Under the pieces are notes generated by a model. It saw only the letters and a list, made by a program, of their open reading frames with translations. It made no database searches and was not told the DNA's origin. A stretch of DNA of 64,000 bases from Trogon surrucura (Eukaryota; Chordata; Aves; Trogoniformes; Trogonidae), in NCBI GenBank assembly GCA_020746105.1, contig CM036619.1:3187395-3251394 (forward strand), written 5' to 3'. Below, in pieces: positions 49,881 through 61,324 of this stretch. Within the stretch, counting starts at the first letter, position 1; each line of letters opens with the position of its first letter. The translations under genes and the position numbers were made by a program.

Positions 49881-51569
49881 GTGGGAAAGTGTGTCGGTTT
49901 GAAACCTGCATCACAGCATCACATGGCGCAACTCTGAGGAGATGAAACTTCAGTTTCACTTGCAATAAATGCCGTCCATTAAATTCTCTTTTAGGTGTGT
50001 GCATACGCAAACACGCGCAGTTAGTTTCCGTTGGACGAATGCTAATTAGAGAATTAAAATGGCTTTGCCGCGTTTTGCGCAATTTATTAAAGCCGCTTCC
50101 CTTAATGCAGCTTGCATGCAAAAAAAAATCAAGACCTTAGAATGTGGCTTCGATTTCGTGAACGTGACTGCAGTTCCTGCTGAGGTTTGGCTGTGGGCAA
50201 GGGGGAGAATTTGATTTCTATTTCTTTATATTGGCAGAATGCACTGTAATTTGCCTGATGGACTTGACTCACCTTCTCAATGCTCTATAAACTCTCAGAC
50301 TGGTTTGCAGCCTCTCGCCTTCTCTCTCCAATCCTTTCCTTGCATCAGTGCAGCAGATCTGCCCTAATTCACATCTACTCTGTTTTGCAAACTTGAGGAT
50401 TAAAAATGGTAACAGTAATAATAGTCAGAAGATTTAGGACTAAATTTAGGAGGTTGGAGAGGATGCAAGAGTAAAAAGTCAGTCTGTGGAGACCGATGTA
50501 ATCAGGAGAGAAGTTTAAATGTACAATATTATTTGTAGCATAAACCACCTTAGGTCCTTAACCTAGCGAACTCTTTCTGTCGCACAGAGCTGGTATTGTG
50601 CTTGCACTCCTAAACTATTCTTCTTTTAATTTAAGAATCAGTTCCTTGACTCTTCAGACCACTTCAAAAACAGGGCTAGATAATTTTTCTTCTTTCCTGA
50701 GCAGTCACATAAATAGATGCCTAATGTGCTAATTGCAATAATTATTTTTGATCTCAAAATTACCATTAATTGTCCAGATAACTAAATGCAACTTATTTTT
50801 TATTTTAACTGTGCTTCCCTGCCCCTGTCTCACCAGCCACAGAATTCCTCCAGTTGTCTCCTTCCACCTTCCTGGTTCATCCCTTCTCACCGTGCTCTAG
50901 CAGAAAGTCTCTCCTGATTTCTTCCATTTGGCTCATTGCGTCTCTGGATTGAACAGTTCCAGGGTGCCAGGTCGAGAAGGACCAGCAGCTGTCTTCTCCT
51001 CAATCCTCCCATTCTTTCAGCCTGTCCTAACACTGACGTGTCCTTCACCTCGCCCCCTATTTCATTGCCAGATGTGTGCAAGCAGCCCTGAACGCTCTAC
51101 AAGCATCTCTGCTTTGTCTCTCGTGAGAGCTGCACCAGCAAAAAGCAGAATGTCATGAATCACGAGAGCTGGCAGTACTGCATACATCTCTATGTTCGGG
51201 AGTAAGCAGAGGGTCAGCTCTTCAGGTGAGACCTTTGGGGCAGTGTTTTCTGCTTGCCCGGCTGCAAATCATGGCTTAATCTTCCTCCTTTGCCACTTGA
51301 CCCTTTTCCTTCAAAGGTTGATGCATGTTTCTCCTTGAACATCCTCTAAACTGGAAGGTGGTTGGGGAGCAACGAGTGAACGTTTGGTAGGTTTGTAGCC
51401 TTGGCTATTAAGAAAGCAGTAGTTTTTGTCGTTATCTAAATAGTAAAATTACCACACTTTCTACTTTCACACGCACTACGTGACTGTTACGCTGCCTGAA
51501 ATGAGACTGTTGGGCAGGTGAGGGGAGGCAGAGTGTTTGGGAATAGGGATTCAGGCTGAATAGTGGCTC
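49881..51569. other. Single-copy sequence
   Basis: No repeat or exon recognised. Confidence 0.5.
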
Positions 51570-51728
51570 AGTTGTGGAGTCTCCTTCTCTGGAGACATTC
51601 AAGACCTGCCTGGACACGTTCCTGTGTAGCATTATCGAGGCGTTCCTGCTCTGGCAGGGGGATTGGACTTGATGATCTTTCGAGGTCCCTTCCAATCCCT
51701 AACATTCTATGATGCTATGATTCTATGA
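51570..51728 (+). mobile_element. Young CR1 3' tail, sense
   Basis: Starts in the [15 protein letters not shown] region; nearly identical to the end of the 53439 copy; three tail octamers, one altered (ATGCTATG). Confidence 0.95.
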
Positions 51729-53438
51729 TTGGACATTGAGCTACCATAGTCGATATGCTGCAAAAATATTTGCTTACCTAGCTGCAGGGTCCTGCAGAAA
51801 GAAAGGAAAACAAAGCACAAACCTCTCCTTTCCAAATTCAGACTTTCTGCCTGTTATGCACAGGACTTACGAGGGCGTCAGTATGAGGGCAGGCTTCTTG
51901 TTGTGAAATCGGGCTATTCCCTTTTCTGAAAGGCTTTGTCTCCCTCGGACAGCCGAGTCATTCAGAGTAAGAACTGCGTCTGTGGCAAGTGAATTTCGGA
52001 GAGCTCATCCTAAATAGAATGTCACCTCTAGTCAGCGAGACAGACTTGGCTGCTGATGTGTGGGTAGGGTATGTACGAGACCCAACAGTGAATAATTTTG
52101 GTGAAAGCTCTTCCCAGAGCCAGCACAAATACTTATGTGCTAAATGCTTGGAGCTGGAAGTCCTGGAAAGTGAAATGTAAATGCCCATAAGAAGCTCTTG
52201 ATGGAGTTGTTTGAATGCAGCTGCCCCTGAATTAATTGGGAAGGGAATGCGAGCAAAATGAAAAAAAAAGGTGCACGGAGCTGGAGTCAGGAGCTAGGGC
52301 CAGCAAGCGATGCTGACAGCTTCCTCCAGTGATTCTTGGCTACAAACAACCAAACAGACTTGTTAAGTACTGGTACATGGCAGTAAAAATCGCCTGTTTT
52401 CTGTTTTGTTATTTTCCTGACCTTTGGTTTAACAATCCTTTTTTTTTTTTTCTTTTTCTGAGAACAAAATTTAATAAAAAAGTTAGCACTTTTTAGGTGA
52501 GGAAAAAAAAAAAAAAAAAAAGTCTTACATTTTTCCACAACCTGACCCGGTCTTATTGTGACCTCAAGAAAAGAAAGGTGGTGATGCCGGCTGCAAGAGC
52601 TTTTACTGTCGTGAAGGGTCCTCGATGGCCTCTCTGTGGAGGTTGGTTGACCATGGCAGTGGTTCATGCTCTTTAAACTCGCTTCCTGCGTTGCTCACCC
52701 CAGTTGCTCCCCTTACTGGAAATCTGACCTTAGCTCATTGCCCGTGCAAGGTCAAGAACAGTATGTCATTAAGTTACATTTATGGCTTGCTACCCTTTTG
52801 TGAGTGTATCTAGGGTGTAGCCCATGAGTCTTCACTCTGTGGCATTTTTGGATCGTTTACAAGTCAAGGAGAAGAAGACTCTGCCTGTTTAGGGAGGAGG
52901 TATAAGAAGGATATTTTGGGGGCTTTTAGCACTAGTGAGATTTTTGAGTATGTCCATAGTGCCAAATGTGTTGATTTCTCCTCGTTTGAGAGCCCAGATT
53001 TTAACATCCACCTCCCTTTTCCCATTCGCACTATTTTCTCTTTTTTTTTAAATGTGCACACTATTGAAACACATAGTGCTTTTTCTGCAATTAAGAGAAG
53101 GCTCAGCTGTACACCCGTACAGTGTGAGAACATAAACCTGCTTTTTTGATTGAATTGATACGGCGATCTTGGTTAAGGTGGTCCATGAAGAGAATTCTGA
53201 TGACCACAGCCTGAGCATCCCATCTCAGCATCATTAGTGAGTATATACCCATGAAGTGCTCACTTTCTGCAGAAGACTGATGAAGTGCATGCTTTTTAAT
53301 GTGTAATATTTAAAGATTTCTTTAGGACTATGCTACAGAACTGATTACAGTACAGGACTGCAAAGGAGTTCCAAAGTTTTCTCCAGATGGAAAGCTCAGT
53401 TTGAGACGGAATGTGCTGCAGTGTGAGGCAAAGACAAT
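51729..53438. other. Single-copy sequence with poly-A runs
   Basis: A 19-A run lies at 52503-52521 and a T-run near 52439. No exon or transposon was recognised. Confidence 0.5.
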
Positions 53439-54162
53439 GGTTCCAGTATAAGTTGGGGAATGACTTATTAGAGAGTAGTGTAGGGGAAAGGGACCTGGGA
53501 GTCTTGGTGGACAGCAGGATGACCATGAGCCAGCAGTGTGCCCTTGTGGCCAGGAAGGCCAATGGCATCCTGGGGTGTATTAGAAGGGGGGTGGTTAGTA
53601 GGTCGAGAGAGGTTCTCCTTCCCCTCTACTCTGCCCTGGTGAGACCCCATCTGGAATATGGTGTCCAGTTCTGGGCCCCTCAGTTCAAGAAAGACAGGGA
53701 ACTGCTGGAGAGAGTCCAGCACAGGGCAACTAGGATGATGAAGGGAGTGGAGCATCTCCCTTATGAGAAAAGACTGAAGGAGCTGGGGCTCTTTAGTTTG
53801 GAGAAGAGGAGGCTGAGGGGTGACCTCATTAATGTTTACAAATATATCAAGGGTGAGTGTCACGAGGATGGAGCCAGGCTCTTCTGGGTGACAACCACTG
53901 ATAGGACAAGGGGTAATGGGCTGAAACTGGAACATAAGAGGTTCCGCTTAAACTCGAGAAGAAACTTCTTCTCAGTGAGGGTGACGGAGCACTGGAACAG
54001 GCTGCCCAGGGAGGTTGTGGAGTCTCCTTCTCTGGAGACATTCAAGACCTGCCTGGACACGTTCCTGTGTGGCATAGTCTAGGCATTCCTGCTCTGGCAG
54101 GGGGATTGGACTTGATGATCTTTCGAGGTCCCTTCCAATCCCTAACATTCTATGATTCTATG
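53439..54162 (+). mobile_element. Long young CR1, sense, open RT C-terminal frame
   Basis: Open from the [20 protein letters not shown] segment to the ORF stop, then a complete 3' UTR and two octamers, the second altered (TTCTATGG). The enclosing frame, 53411-54082, has 223 codons. It is a 5'-truncated copy of the subfamily that also produced 47881 and 63389. Confidence 0.97.
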
Positions 54163-54387
54163 GTCCTGGAAGAGGCCAAGAGTGCAGCTTTTGGATTGCT
54201 CCTTACACCTGCCTTTTGGCCAAACACCAGCCTCACAGGATGCTGGTTTTCCTGGGCATGCAAGCTGTGCTCTTCGTTGCACTCAGACTCAGTCCAAGAT
54301 GGTTTGCTGGGGTTTTAGAAGCAATTTTGAAACATGTTGACATGTCAAGGCTTTGACAGATTGGACCCATGGTACTGGCTTATCAGT

Positions 54388-54723
54388 TACAGAACCGTAG
54401 AATGGTTTGGGCTGGAAGGGATCTTAAAGATCATCTAATTCCAACCCCCCTGCTGTGGGCAGGGACACCTCCCACTAGCCCAGGTTGCTCAAACGCCCTG
54501 TCCAACCTGGCCTTGAACACTTCCAGGGAGGGGGCACCCACAACTTCTCTGGACAACCTGTTGCAGGGTCTCACCGCTCTCACAGAAAAGAATTTCTTTT
54601 TGATATCTTCAGTCTATCCTCTTCCAGTTTGAAGCCATTAGCCCTTGTTCTATCGCTGCACTCCCATGTAAACAGTCCCTCCCCATCCCCTTTAAGTACT
54701 GGAAGACAACTGTAAGGTGTCCC
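54388..54723 (-). mobile_element. CR1 LINE fragment, antisense
   Basis: Worn reverse tail (ACAGAACCGTAGAATGG), inverted UTR and ORF end, with a small deletion near 54610. Confidence 0.93.
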
Positions 54724-56667
54724 AGTTATTCATATCACCTTCGTTAAGGTGATAGGAATAAGGTGGGTGTCTTCATGTGCTCAGCTGATGGTGTCTCTCA
54801 AGGTTCAGATACGTGATTCTTGAGGCTATTGAGATGCTCTAGAGTGTGAGACACATAAGTGGGGCTGGCGGGTTTGACACAGGACTTGCTGTTCCTTCTC
54901 TTCTAAAATAACAGCCTTAGGTGTGGTGACACAGTAGGACATCCCAAGTGACTTTAGGTGTCCCCCTGAACCAAATGAGAGAATTGCCACTGGTAGTTTA
55001 CCTTCAGGGTGAATGATTAAGATGACTCGGTATCTTCCCACCAAACTGATATTACACTAAGAAGCACAATAACCCTTGTCTTTTTTTGTGAGTTCTGGGG
55101 TCATTTGTACCTCAGCTGGACTTAAATGATCTTTGGATATACTCAGCTGCCTCTGTGTGTGCTCCAGGGAGGTTGTCTTTATGGCTAGGAACTTCACCAG
55201 CCTGCTGGGATGGCGAGTGAAAACATGACCCTCAGCTTTTTTTGAATGACATTGTCATAGAACAATAAAAGATTTGTCTGTGTTCATTTTATCATTTATG
55301 TATATTTCTTTTGTCCTTTCCTATCGTACTCTTATGTTTGATAAGTTGAAGGTATAACTTAATTTTTTTTTTTTTTTTTTTTTAAAGGGTTCTGTTGAAA
55401 AGATTTTAATTCCTCTGGAATGCAGATTCACTTAGAGTGGAAGGAGATTTTAAAGTTGTAATTTACTGAAAGAAGATTTTTTTAAAGTAAATCAGACAGA
55501 AGCTTTTAAGTGTCAGCATGTTTAATTAAGGGTAGGATTTAATAATATTTTATATGGTTTTGTTATACTGCTTGTAGAAGCTTAAAAAAAAAAAAAAGAT
55601 TTCCATAAATATTTTGAAATGTCGTTTTGATTCTGTTAATATTTTAAACCCTTCAAAGTAATACCTTCCCTGTTCAACTCGAAGCGGCCGGATTAACTTT
55701 ATCTATCCTCCATTTATCGCTGCTGGCATCAATTTCTGACATGAAAAACCTTCTAGGTTTGGCAGTAAAAATGGGTTGCCAGCTTGCAACATTTACATTT
55801 AACTGTGTAATGCACTGGCTGCATTAATAACTGTATTTATGTGACAGATCTCACCCTTAAGAATCCCAGAGCTCCAGATATGTGACATGTCTGTGATAAA
55901 TTGCAAAAGCTGATGATGAACTTCAGAACTTTCCAATGATGATAAATTCATCTGCTTTTGACCACCTTCTGTACTTCGAGGGGTCCTCTGAGTATCCCTT
56001 CACATGCCTGAACAGTTTCTAATGGTCACTACAAATCAATCTGTCAGAGAAGTTTTTCTTTTCGGTGATTTCCTCCCAAGTTGCCCTTGCCAGAGGTCTG
56101 AGGTTTCCAGAAACCTTGGCCAAAGCGATAGCATCTCTTACATCGAGACAGCCTTTGGAAGTAGGCTGTGAATTTGAAGCCTTGAAGTGATGGAGCGATG
56201 AGCAGTTATATGTGGCAAGGAGACAAGGAAAAATGGCATCTGGGGGATAACCAACATCTCCTCTTGAAGGTCTCTTACTATCACTGCTTCTTTTGTCAGT
56301 ATTTCATGCTCAAATCTCTCAGCTCACGGTTTCTGATCTCTTCTTGGTGTCATGGTGACTCAAGATAAAAAGACCATGGGAGCCCAATCACTGCTTATTT
56401 CTCTGCAGGTGAAAACTGGTTTGCATGGCATCCCCATCTTTCCCACGTATCCTTGTTCCCATCTCCAGTTGGCAGATTTGCCCATCAGCATTAGGTCCAG
56501 CTGGTTAAACACCATGGCTGTAACCTCTGTAACATCTTTAGGGGAGGTGAGGAACAGAAGTTGGTCCTCACAGTGTAAGCGTATGTCCTTGCAAATTCAC
56601 TCCAAGAAAATAGGGTCTACAGCAACATCTCATGGTCTTTATATCATCCATATATGGGTTAAGAGAT
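54724..56667. other. Single-copy sequence with poly-T
   Basis: A 21-T run at 55363-55383. The 105-codon frame at 56352-56669 has no known motif. Confidence 0.5.
55363..55383. repeat. Poly-T run
   Basis: Twenty-one consecutive T; no retroposon body recognised next to it. Confidence 0.9.
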
Positions 56668-56697
56668 AGATGAGTTGGTCCCTTCCAACCCAAACCC
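56668..56697 (+). mobile_element. CR1 3' tail, sense, left part
   Basis: GTTGGTCCCTTCCAACCCAA, followed by a tiny antisense CR1. Its octamers appear at 56757. Confidence 0.8.
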
Positions 56698-56756
56698 TTA
56701 GAATCATAGAATCGTAGAATATCTTAGGTTGGAAGGGACCTTAGAAAACATCTCCT
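56698..56756 (-). mobile_element. Minimal CR1 tail (about 60 bp) inserted in a CR1 tail, antisense
   Basis: TTAGAATCATAGAATCGTAG, then GGTTGGAAGGGACCTTAG, ending at CATCTCC. Only the end of the 3' UTR and the octamers are present. Confidence 0.82.
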
Positions 56757-56799
56757 TCTATGATTCTGTGATTCTACAATTCAACGATTCTATTCTATG
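56757..56799 (+). mobile_element. CR1 3' tail, sense, right part
   Basis: About five diverged octamers (TATGATTCTGTGATTC and on) completing the split tail. Confidence 0.8.
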
Positions 56800-58084
56800 G
56801 CTGTTGTCTTCTGTCAGTGACTAGGTATTGTAAAAATAACCCTCCTCTCCACCCCGTCGCACCTCTTTTGATTTGTTGCCTCAGAAGAAAAGTGCATGCT
56901 CCTGTTTTGGAAGCCAATTCCATCCTCCAACAAGCACTTGCTATGTAGCAAGAAAATTTTACACTACCAGAAGTGTAGCTGGCTATTGCTCTGCATGAAA
57001 TTATTATCATGCTTGGTCCCATAAATTTATTCCAAGATGTTTATCTGGGAAATGCTGAACTCACACTGATGTTATTTTATTTTTTTTGTTGTATGGGTGA
57101 CAGCAGGAGGAGTAAATAAGTAGAATAAACTGCTCCTTCTCTTTTCATCTCTTGGACCACCATGATAACAGCAATATTTATGCTAATTTTTCAGAAGCCT
57201 TTCTGAGCTTAATCATTGAAAAATATGTACATCTCCCCTCCTAGTATTACTCAACATACTAGCTTTTTAATTTTGTGCTTAATTGTTTTACCATTCTCAT
57301 GTGCTGGAAATGAAATGTGGTGTTTGACAAGGTTAGAGATTGGCATTTTGAGTCAACAGAGCAAAATTCGTCCTCTCTCACCTTGAAAAAACAAACCCAA
57401 CTTCAAATATTTTACCTCTCTCCTCCCTTGGAGTTAGAGGTAGTGAAAGAGGAGTTAGCATTCTATTAGCATAGCCTGCAGAGGGCGAATAATTTTGTAT
57501 TTGGGATGAAATATCCATGGGCAGGAGGTTTATCTAAGGACTTGAGATCCTGACTGGAGTGACTTGCCTCTGGAGTTGTAAGTACAAATTTTGTAAACTT
57601 TTTAGACAAAAAAAATCCCCAAAACCTGGAGGGTGGAGAGGACGGCTGCGTGTTTACGGTAAGTTTTTATGCCCGTAGTTGCACGTTCGGTGATGCCAGT
57701 TCATATTGATTGACTGGAGGGACCTGTGGGATGAAGTTTCTTTAATAATTCATGTATACCGGCATGGAGAGCACGGTTGTCAGGGCTGAGCTTCCATTCT
57801 GCTGCGGAATCCTTCAGGGGTCTGACACGCTAATTCAAACCTGCTAATGTTTATTGGAATACTTCTGCTGGCTTTGTGTAAGGTCTCGTTTATCCCCTGA
57901 GTCTTACACTGGCCATAAAGCCAGGAGCAGTGGTCCCCATAGATGAGAACGGGGTTCGCTGGGATCTGTGGCTTCAGCCGATCCATCCAGTTGCGTTTCT
58001 GTGGGCTATCTGTGAAAGCAATTAGCATCCACTGGAAGGTTTGCTGGGTTTGAGAGGGAAAAAAACAAAAGAAAGAAAAAGTAA
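56800..58084. other. Single-copy sequence
   Basis: No repeat recognised; contains the low-confidence - strand candidate exon at 57908-58043. Confidence 0.5.
57908..58043 (-). CDS. Candidate unassigned exon on the - strand
   Basis: Read on the - strand, a pyrimidine-rich tract ending in AAACCCAG precedes a 136-nt block, which is followed by a good donor (CCAGT then GTAAGAC). Only one of the three frames is open through the block. It encodes 45 residues including NWMDRLKPQIPANPVLIYGD, with two tryptophans and a cysteine after the second. The other two frames stop within about 40 bases. The same frame stays open beyond both splice sites, in a 115-codon ORF at 57780-58127, so the exon boundaries are optional. 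I do not recognise the protein. It lies inside the inferred TSNARE1 intron on the opposite strand, with no second exon or promoter visible, and could simply be a chance ORF. Confidence 0.2.
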
Positions 58085-58692
58085 AGTGCAGTCTCAGAGA
58101 AGAGTAGGAGTATCTGGTCTTCATCAAGAGGTGCGTGGCCAGCAGATCGAGAGAGGTGATTTTCCCCCTCTACTCCGCTCTCGTGAGACCCTGCCTGGAG
58201 CATTTTGGAGCCCCTACTACAAGAAAGATATGGACGTGCTGGAACATGTCTAGAGAAGGGCCACAGGATGATCAGAGGGCTGGAGCACCTCTCCTATGAA
58301 GACAGACTGAGAGAGTTGGGGTTGTTCAGTCTGCAGAAAAGAAGGCTCCGAGGAGACCTTACTGTGGCCTTCCAGTATCTCAAGGGGCTACAAGAAAGCT
58401 GGTGAGGGGCTTGTTAGGATGTTGGGTAGTGACAGGACTAGGGGGAATGGATTAAAGCTAGAGATGGATTGGTTTAGATTGGACGTGAGGAAGAAGTTCT
58501 TCCCCATGAGGGTGGTGAGACCCTGGCACAGGTTGCCCGGAGAGGGGGTGGCAGCCCCATCCCTGGGAGTTTTTAAGGCCAGGCTGGATGGGGCTCTGGG
58601 CAGCCTGATCTAGTGAGGGATGTCCCTGCCCATGGCAGGGGGGTTGGAACTAGATGGTCTTTAAGGTCCTTGACAATTCTGTGATTCTATGA
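58085..58692 (+). mobile_element. CR1 LINE fragment, sense
   Basis: From the [20 protein letters not shown] type region to the octamers, with frame breaks near 58250 and 58410. It is the closest relative of the split copy at 18795-19566 and serves as its uninterrupted reference. Confidence 0.96.
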
Positions 58693-59099
58693 TCTGCTGA
58701 GCCGTTACTGGGGAAGTCACTCTGGCTTGCTAACACCACTGCATTTTTTTTTTTTTTAACTGCAACACTCGAACAAATGATTCCTTTTGCACTTTGCTCA
58801 ATCTCAAGATCAGAATAAACCCTCTGAGCAGAGACACCCAACTACCTTCCTATTACCAGGGGCACCACTAGGGATTAATCAAATCTTTGGTCAATTTGTA
58901 TGGACATCGGGGTGTTTTAACTGAGTAAGGGTATGTTTTTTGGCAAGTAGAATTTCCACAGAACAGTAATGGGAGATCAGAAGTCTCATAGGGGATTAGG
59001 ATTAAACCCCTTTCCCTACCTTGTTTGAAGTGGAACTAGATAAGCCAGATGAGGATACTCTTTGGGAAAATGTCTTGAAGGTGGAGAAGTGAATGCTGT

Positions 59100-59437
59100 C
59101 AGAATGAAAACTGCAAAGAAAAGAGAAAAGAAAAAAAAAACCACAAAAAAAGAACAGGGAAAGGAGAGGAGAGGAGAGGAGAGGAGAGGAGAGGAGAGGA
59201 GAGGAGAGGAGAGGAGAGGAGAGGAGAGGAGAGGAGAGGAGAGGAGAGGAGAGGAGAGGAGAGGAGAGGAGAGGAGAGGAGAGGAGAGGAGAGGAGAGGA
59301 GAGGAGAGGAGAGGAGAGGAGAGGAGAGGAGAGGAGAGGAGAGGAGAGGAGGAAAAAACAGAAAAAAATAGAAAAAAGATAAAAGGAAAAAGAAAAAAGA
59401 AAAAAAAGAAAAAAGAAAAAGAGAGAAGCCAATACTG
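59100..59437 (+). repeat. Purine-rich strand around the (GGAGA)n array
   Basis: About 330 bp of almost only A and G on the + strand, with the pentamer array in the middle and A-rich flanks carrying a few C or T. Confidence 0.9.
59163..59352 (+). repeat. (GGAGA)n microsatellite, about 38 units
   Basis: A perfect pentamer array of about 190 bp. Its 15-bp frame period contains no stop on either strand, which explains the spurious 106- and 138-codon ORFs here. Confidence 0.98.
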
Positions 59438-60570
59438 CTTTAAAGAAATAATTTTAATACAGCATTGACTGGTTGTTAGTTATGTCACAGCTTTTGGAAT
59501 TTAGCATGTGACTTAGCAGAGTTATTCCAGAAAATGCTTGTGATCAGCCATGAGTCCACAAACTCCACTTGAGTAACAAAGCTGAATGTCAAGTTTTCGA
59601 CAAACGTGCATGTTTTATTTTGAAGAAAGTTAAACCTCAAAGGGATTATACATGTTTACTGGGACATTTTATATTGCTGTCTCTGTATATTCTCTCTGTT
59701 CACAAAACAGAGATACGGTTTGTACATGGAGAGCTCGCCTGTTCACATTCTGTGATCTTCATGAATTCATTCAGTCTTGCAGCATAAAGAACAAGTAATT
59801 TCATGTTTCTTTCCTAGATTACATTTTCATAAAATGGGAATTTTCTTTTCAGATTTCAGATAATGAGGGTGGAAAAAGTCTTAGTTCCCCAGCACACGTC
59901 CTCAGGGGTTAAACTGGCTGAGAAGGGATTTTCACCCTACCTTCCAAGTTATTTTAATAACGTTAATATGGTAAGTCCAGAAGGTTAACGCTGTACACGA
60001 CCCCCTGCATTTTACGAGAGTAAACAGTTCAATAAAGTTTGAGTACTTGAGTATCGTGAGTGCTATGCTATTGGTCCCATGGCAACAACCACATTAGAAA
60101 GGCTCAGACAAAGAAAGCAAACTTGTTAAAGCATTCACAAGGTAAAACAGGGAATAAGTACTTTGTTTCAACTGTATTTCTCCTTGTCTTTCTCTTAAGC
60201 TGTGGGAAACAGTAACCCCGTGTGCCAAAGTCTTGTCTAACACCCGTTTAGATGGTATTGAAAATGATAATATCCTCCTTTTTGGGTTAAAAAATGGAGA
60301 AATCTGTTACCTTGAGACGAGGTGATGGTGGCTGGAGTCCAGTCTTGCTTCTTGGAGGCAAAATCTAGATTGGGGGGAGAAATACAAGCATGGCAGGAGA
60401 AGAAGGAGCAGCAGCTTTTGTTTGTGGTGCTGACTCCCAAGAGGTGCAAACTGAAAGATTCTGGGTACAACCAAAACCAGCACGTAGTTGCTCTGTGCTG
60501 TCTAGTTCTTGGTGGAAGGAGGGAGATGAGAGAAGAAAGATGACCTTGCATTAAAGAGGCAGATTATGTA
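59438..60570. other. Single-copy sequence
   Basis: Nothing recognised; the longest frame is 104 codons on -, without a known motif. Confidence 0.5.
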
Positions 60571-61002
60571 CCCTGAATCCTGTATTCAGGTTTGGGCCCC
60601 TCACAACAAGAAAGACATTGGGGTGGTGGAGCGTGTCCAACGAAAGGCAACAAAGCTGGTGAAGCGTCTCGAGAACAAGTTGTCTGAAGAGTAGGAGAAG
60701 GAACTAAGGTTGTTTAGCCTGGAGGAGGCTGAGGTAAGACCTTCTCACTCTCTATAACTCCCTGAAAGGAGGTTGTAGCGAGGTGAGGGTAGGTCTCTTC
60801 TCCCAATTAACAAGTGATAGGATGAGAGGAAACAGCTTCAGGTTACATCAGAGAAGATTTAAATTGGATATTAGGAAAGAAAAGTCTTCACCAAAAGGGT
60901 TGTCAGACATTGGAACAGGCTGCCCAGGGAAGTGATGGAGGCACCATCCCTGGAGGTATTTAAAAATTAGCGATATGATATCGTGGTGGACCTGGCATCG
61001 CA
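60571..61002 (+). mobile_element. CR1 outer copy, sense, left part
   Basis: From 'CCTGAATCCTGTATTCAGG' through a frameshifted ORF end into the UTR ('GTGGTGGACCTGGCATCGCA'), where another CR1 begins. It resumes at 61281. Confidence 0.94.
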
Positions 61003-61280
61003 AGGACAATGGATACAAGTTGGAACATAGGAGGTTCCATAAAAATATTAGGAAAAACTTTTTCACAGTAAGGGTGACAGAGCCCTCGCACAGGCTGCCC
61101 AGGGAGGTTGTGGAGTCTCCTTCTCTGGAGACATTCAAAACCCACTTGGACGTGTTCCTGTGCGATCTGCTGTGGATGATCCGACTCTGGCAGGGTGGTT
61201 GGACTAGATGATCTTTTGAGGTCCCTTCCAACCTCTAACATCCTGTGATTCTGTGATTCTGTGATTCTGTGACTCTGTGA
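61003..61280 (+). mobile_element. CR1 inserted in a CR1, sense
   Basis: From GGACAATGGATACAAG ([14 protein letters not shown] type) to five ATTCTGTG-type octamers. It is a close relative of 3068-3350. Confidence 0.95.
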
Positions 61281-61324
61281 TCTTAAAGGTCTTTTTCAAG
61301 CTAAACAATTCCATGTTTCTATGA
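61281..61324 (+). mobile_element. CR1 outer copy, sense, right part
   Basis: TCTTAAAGGTCTTTTTCAAG to TTCTATGAG, the missing tail of the copy started at 60571. Confidence 0.9.

Noticed and set aside
59016-59432. Open frames of 106 and 138 codons of repeated Arg-Gly-Glu-Glu or Leu-Ser-Ser-Pro on opposite strands
   Set aside because: They arise from the stop-free (GGAGA)n pentamer array, not from a gene.
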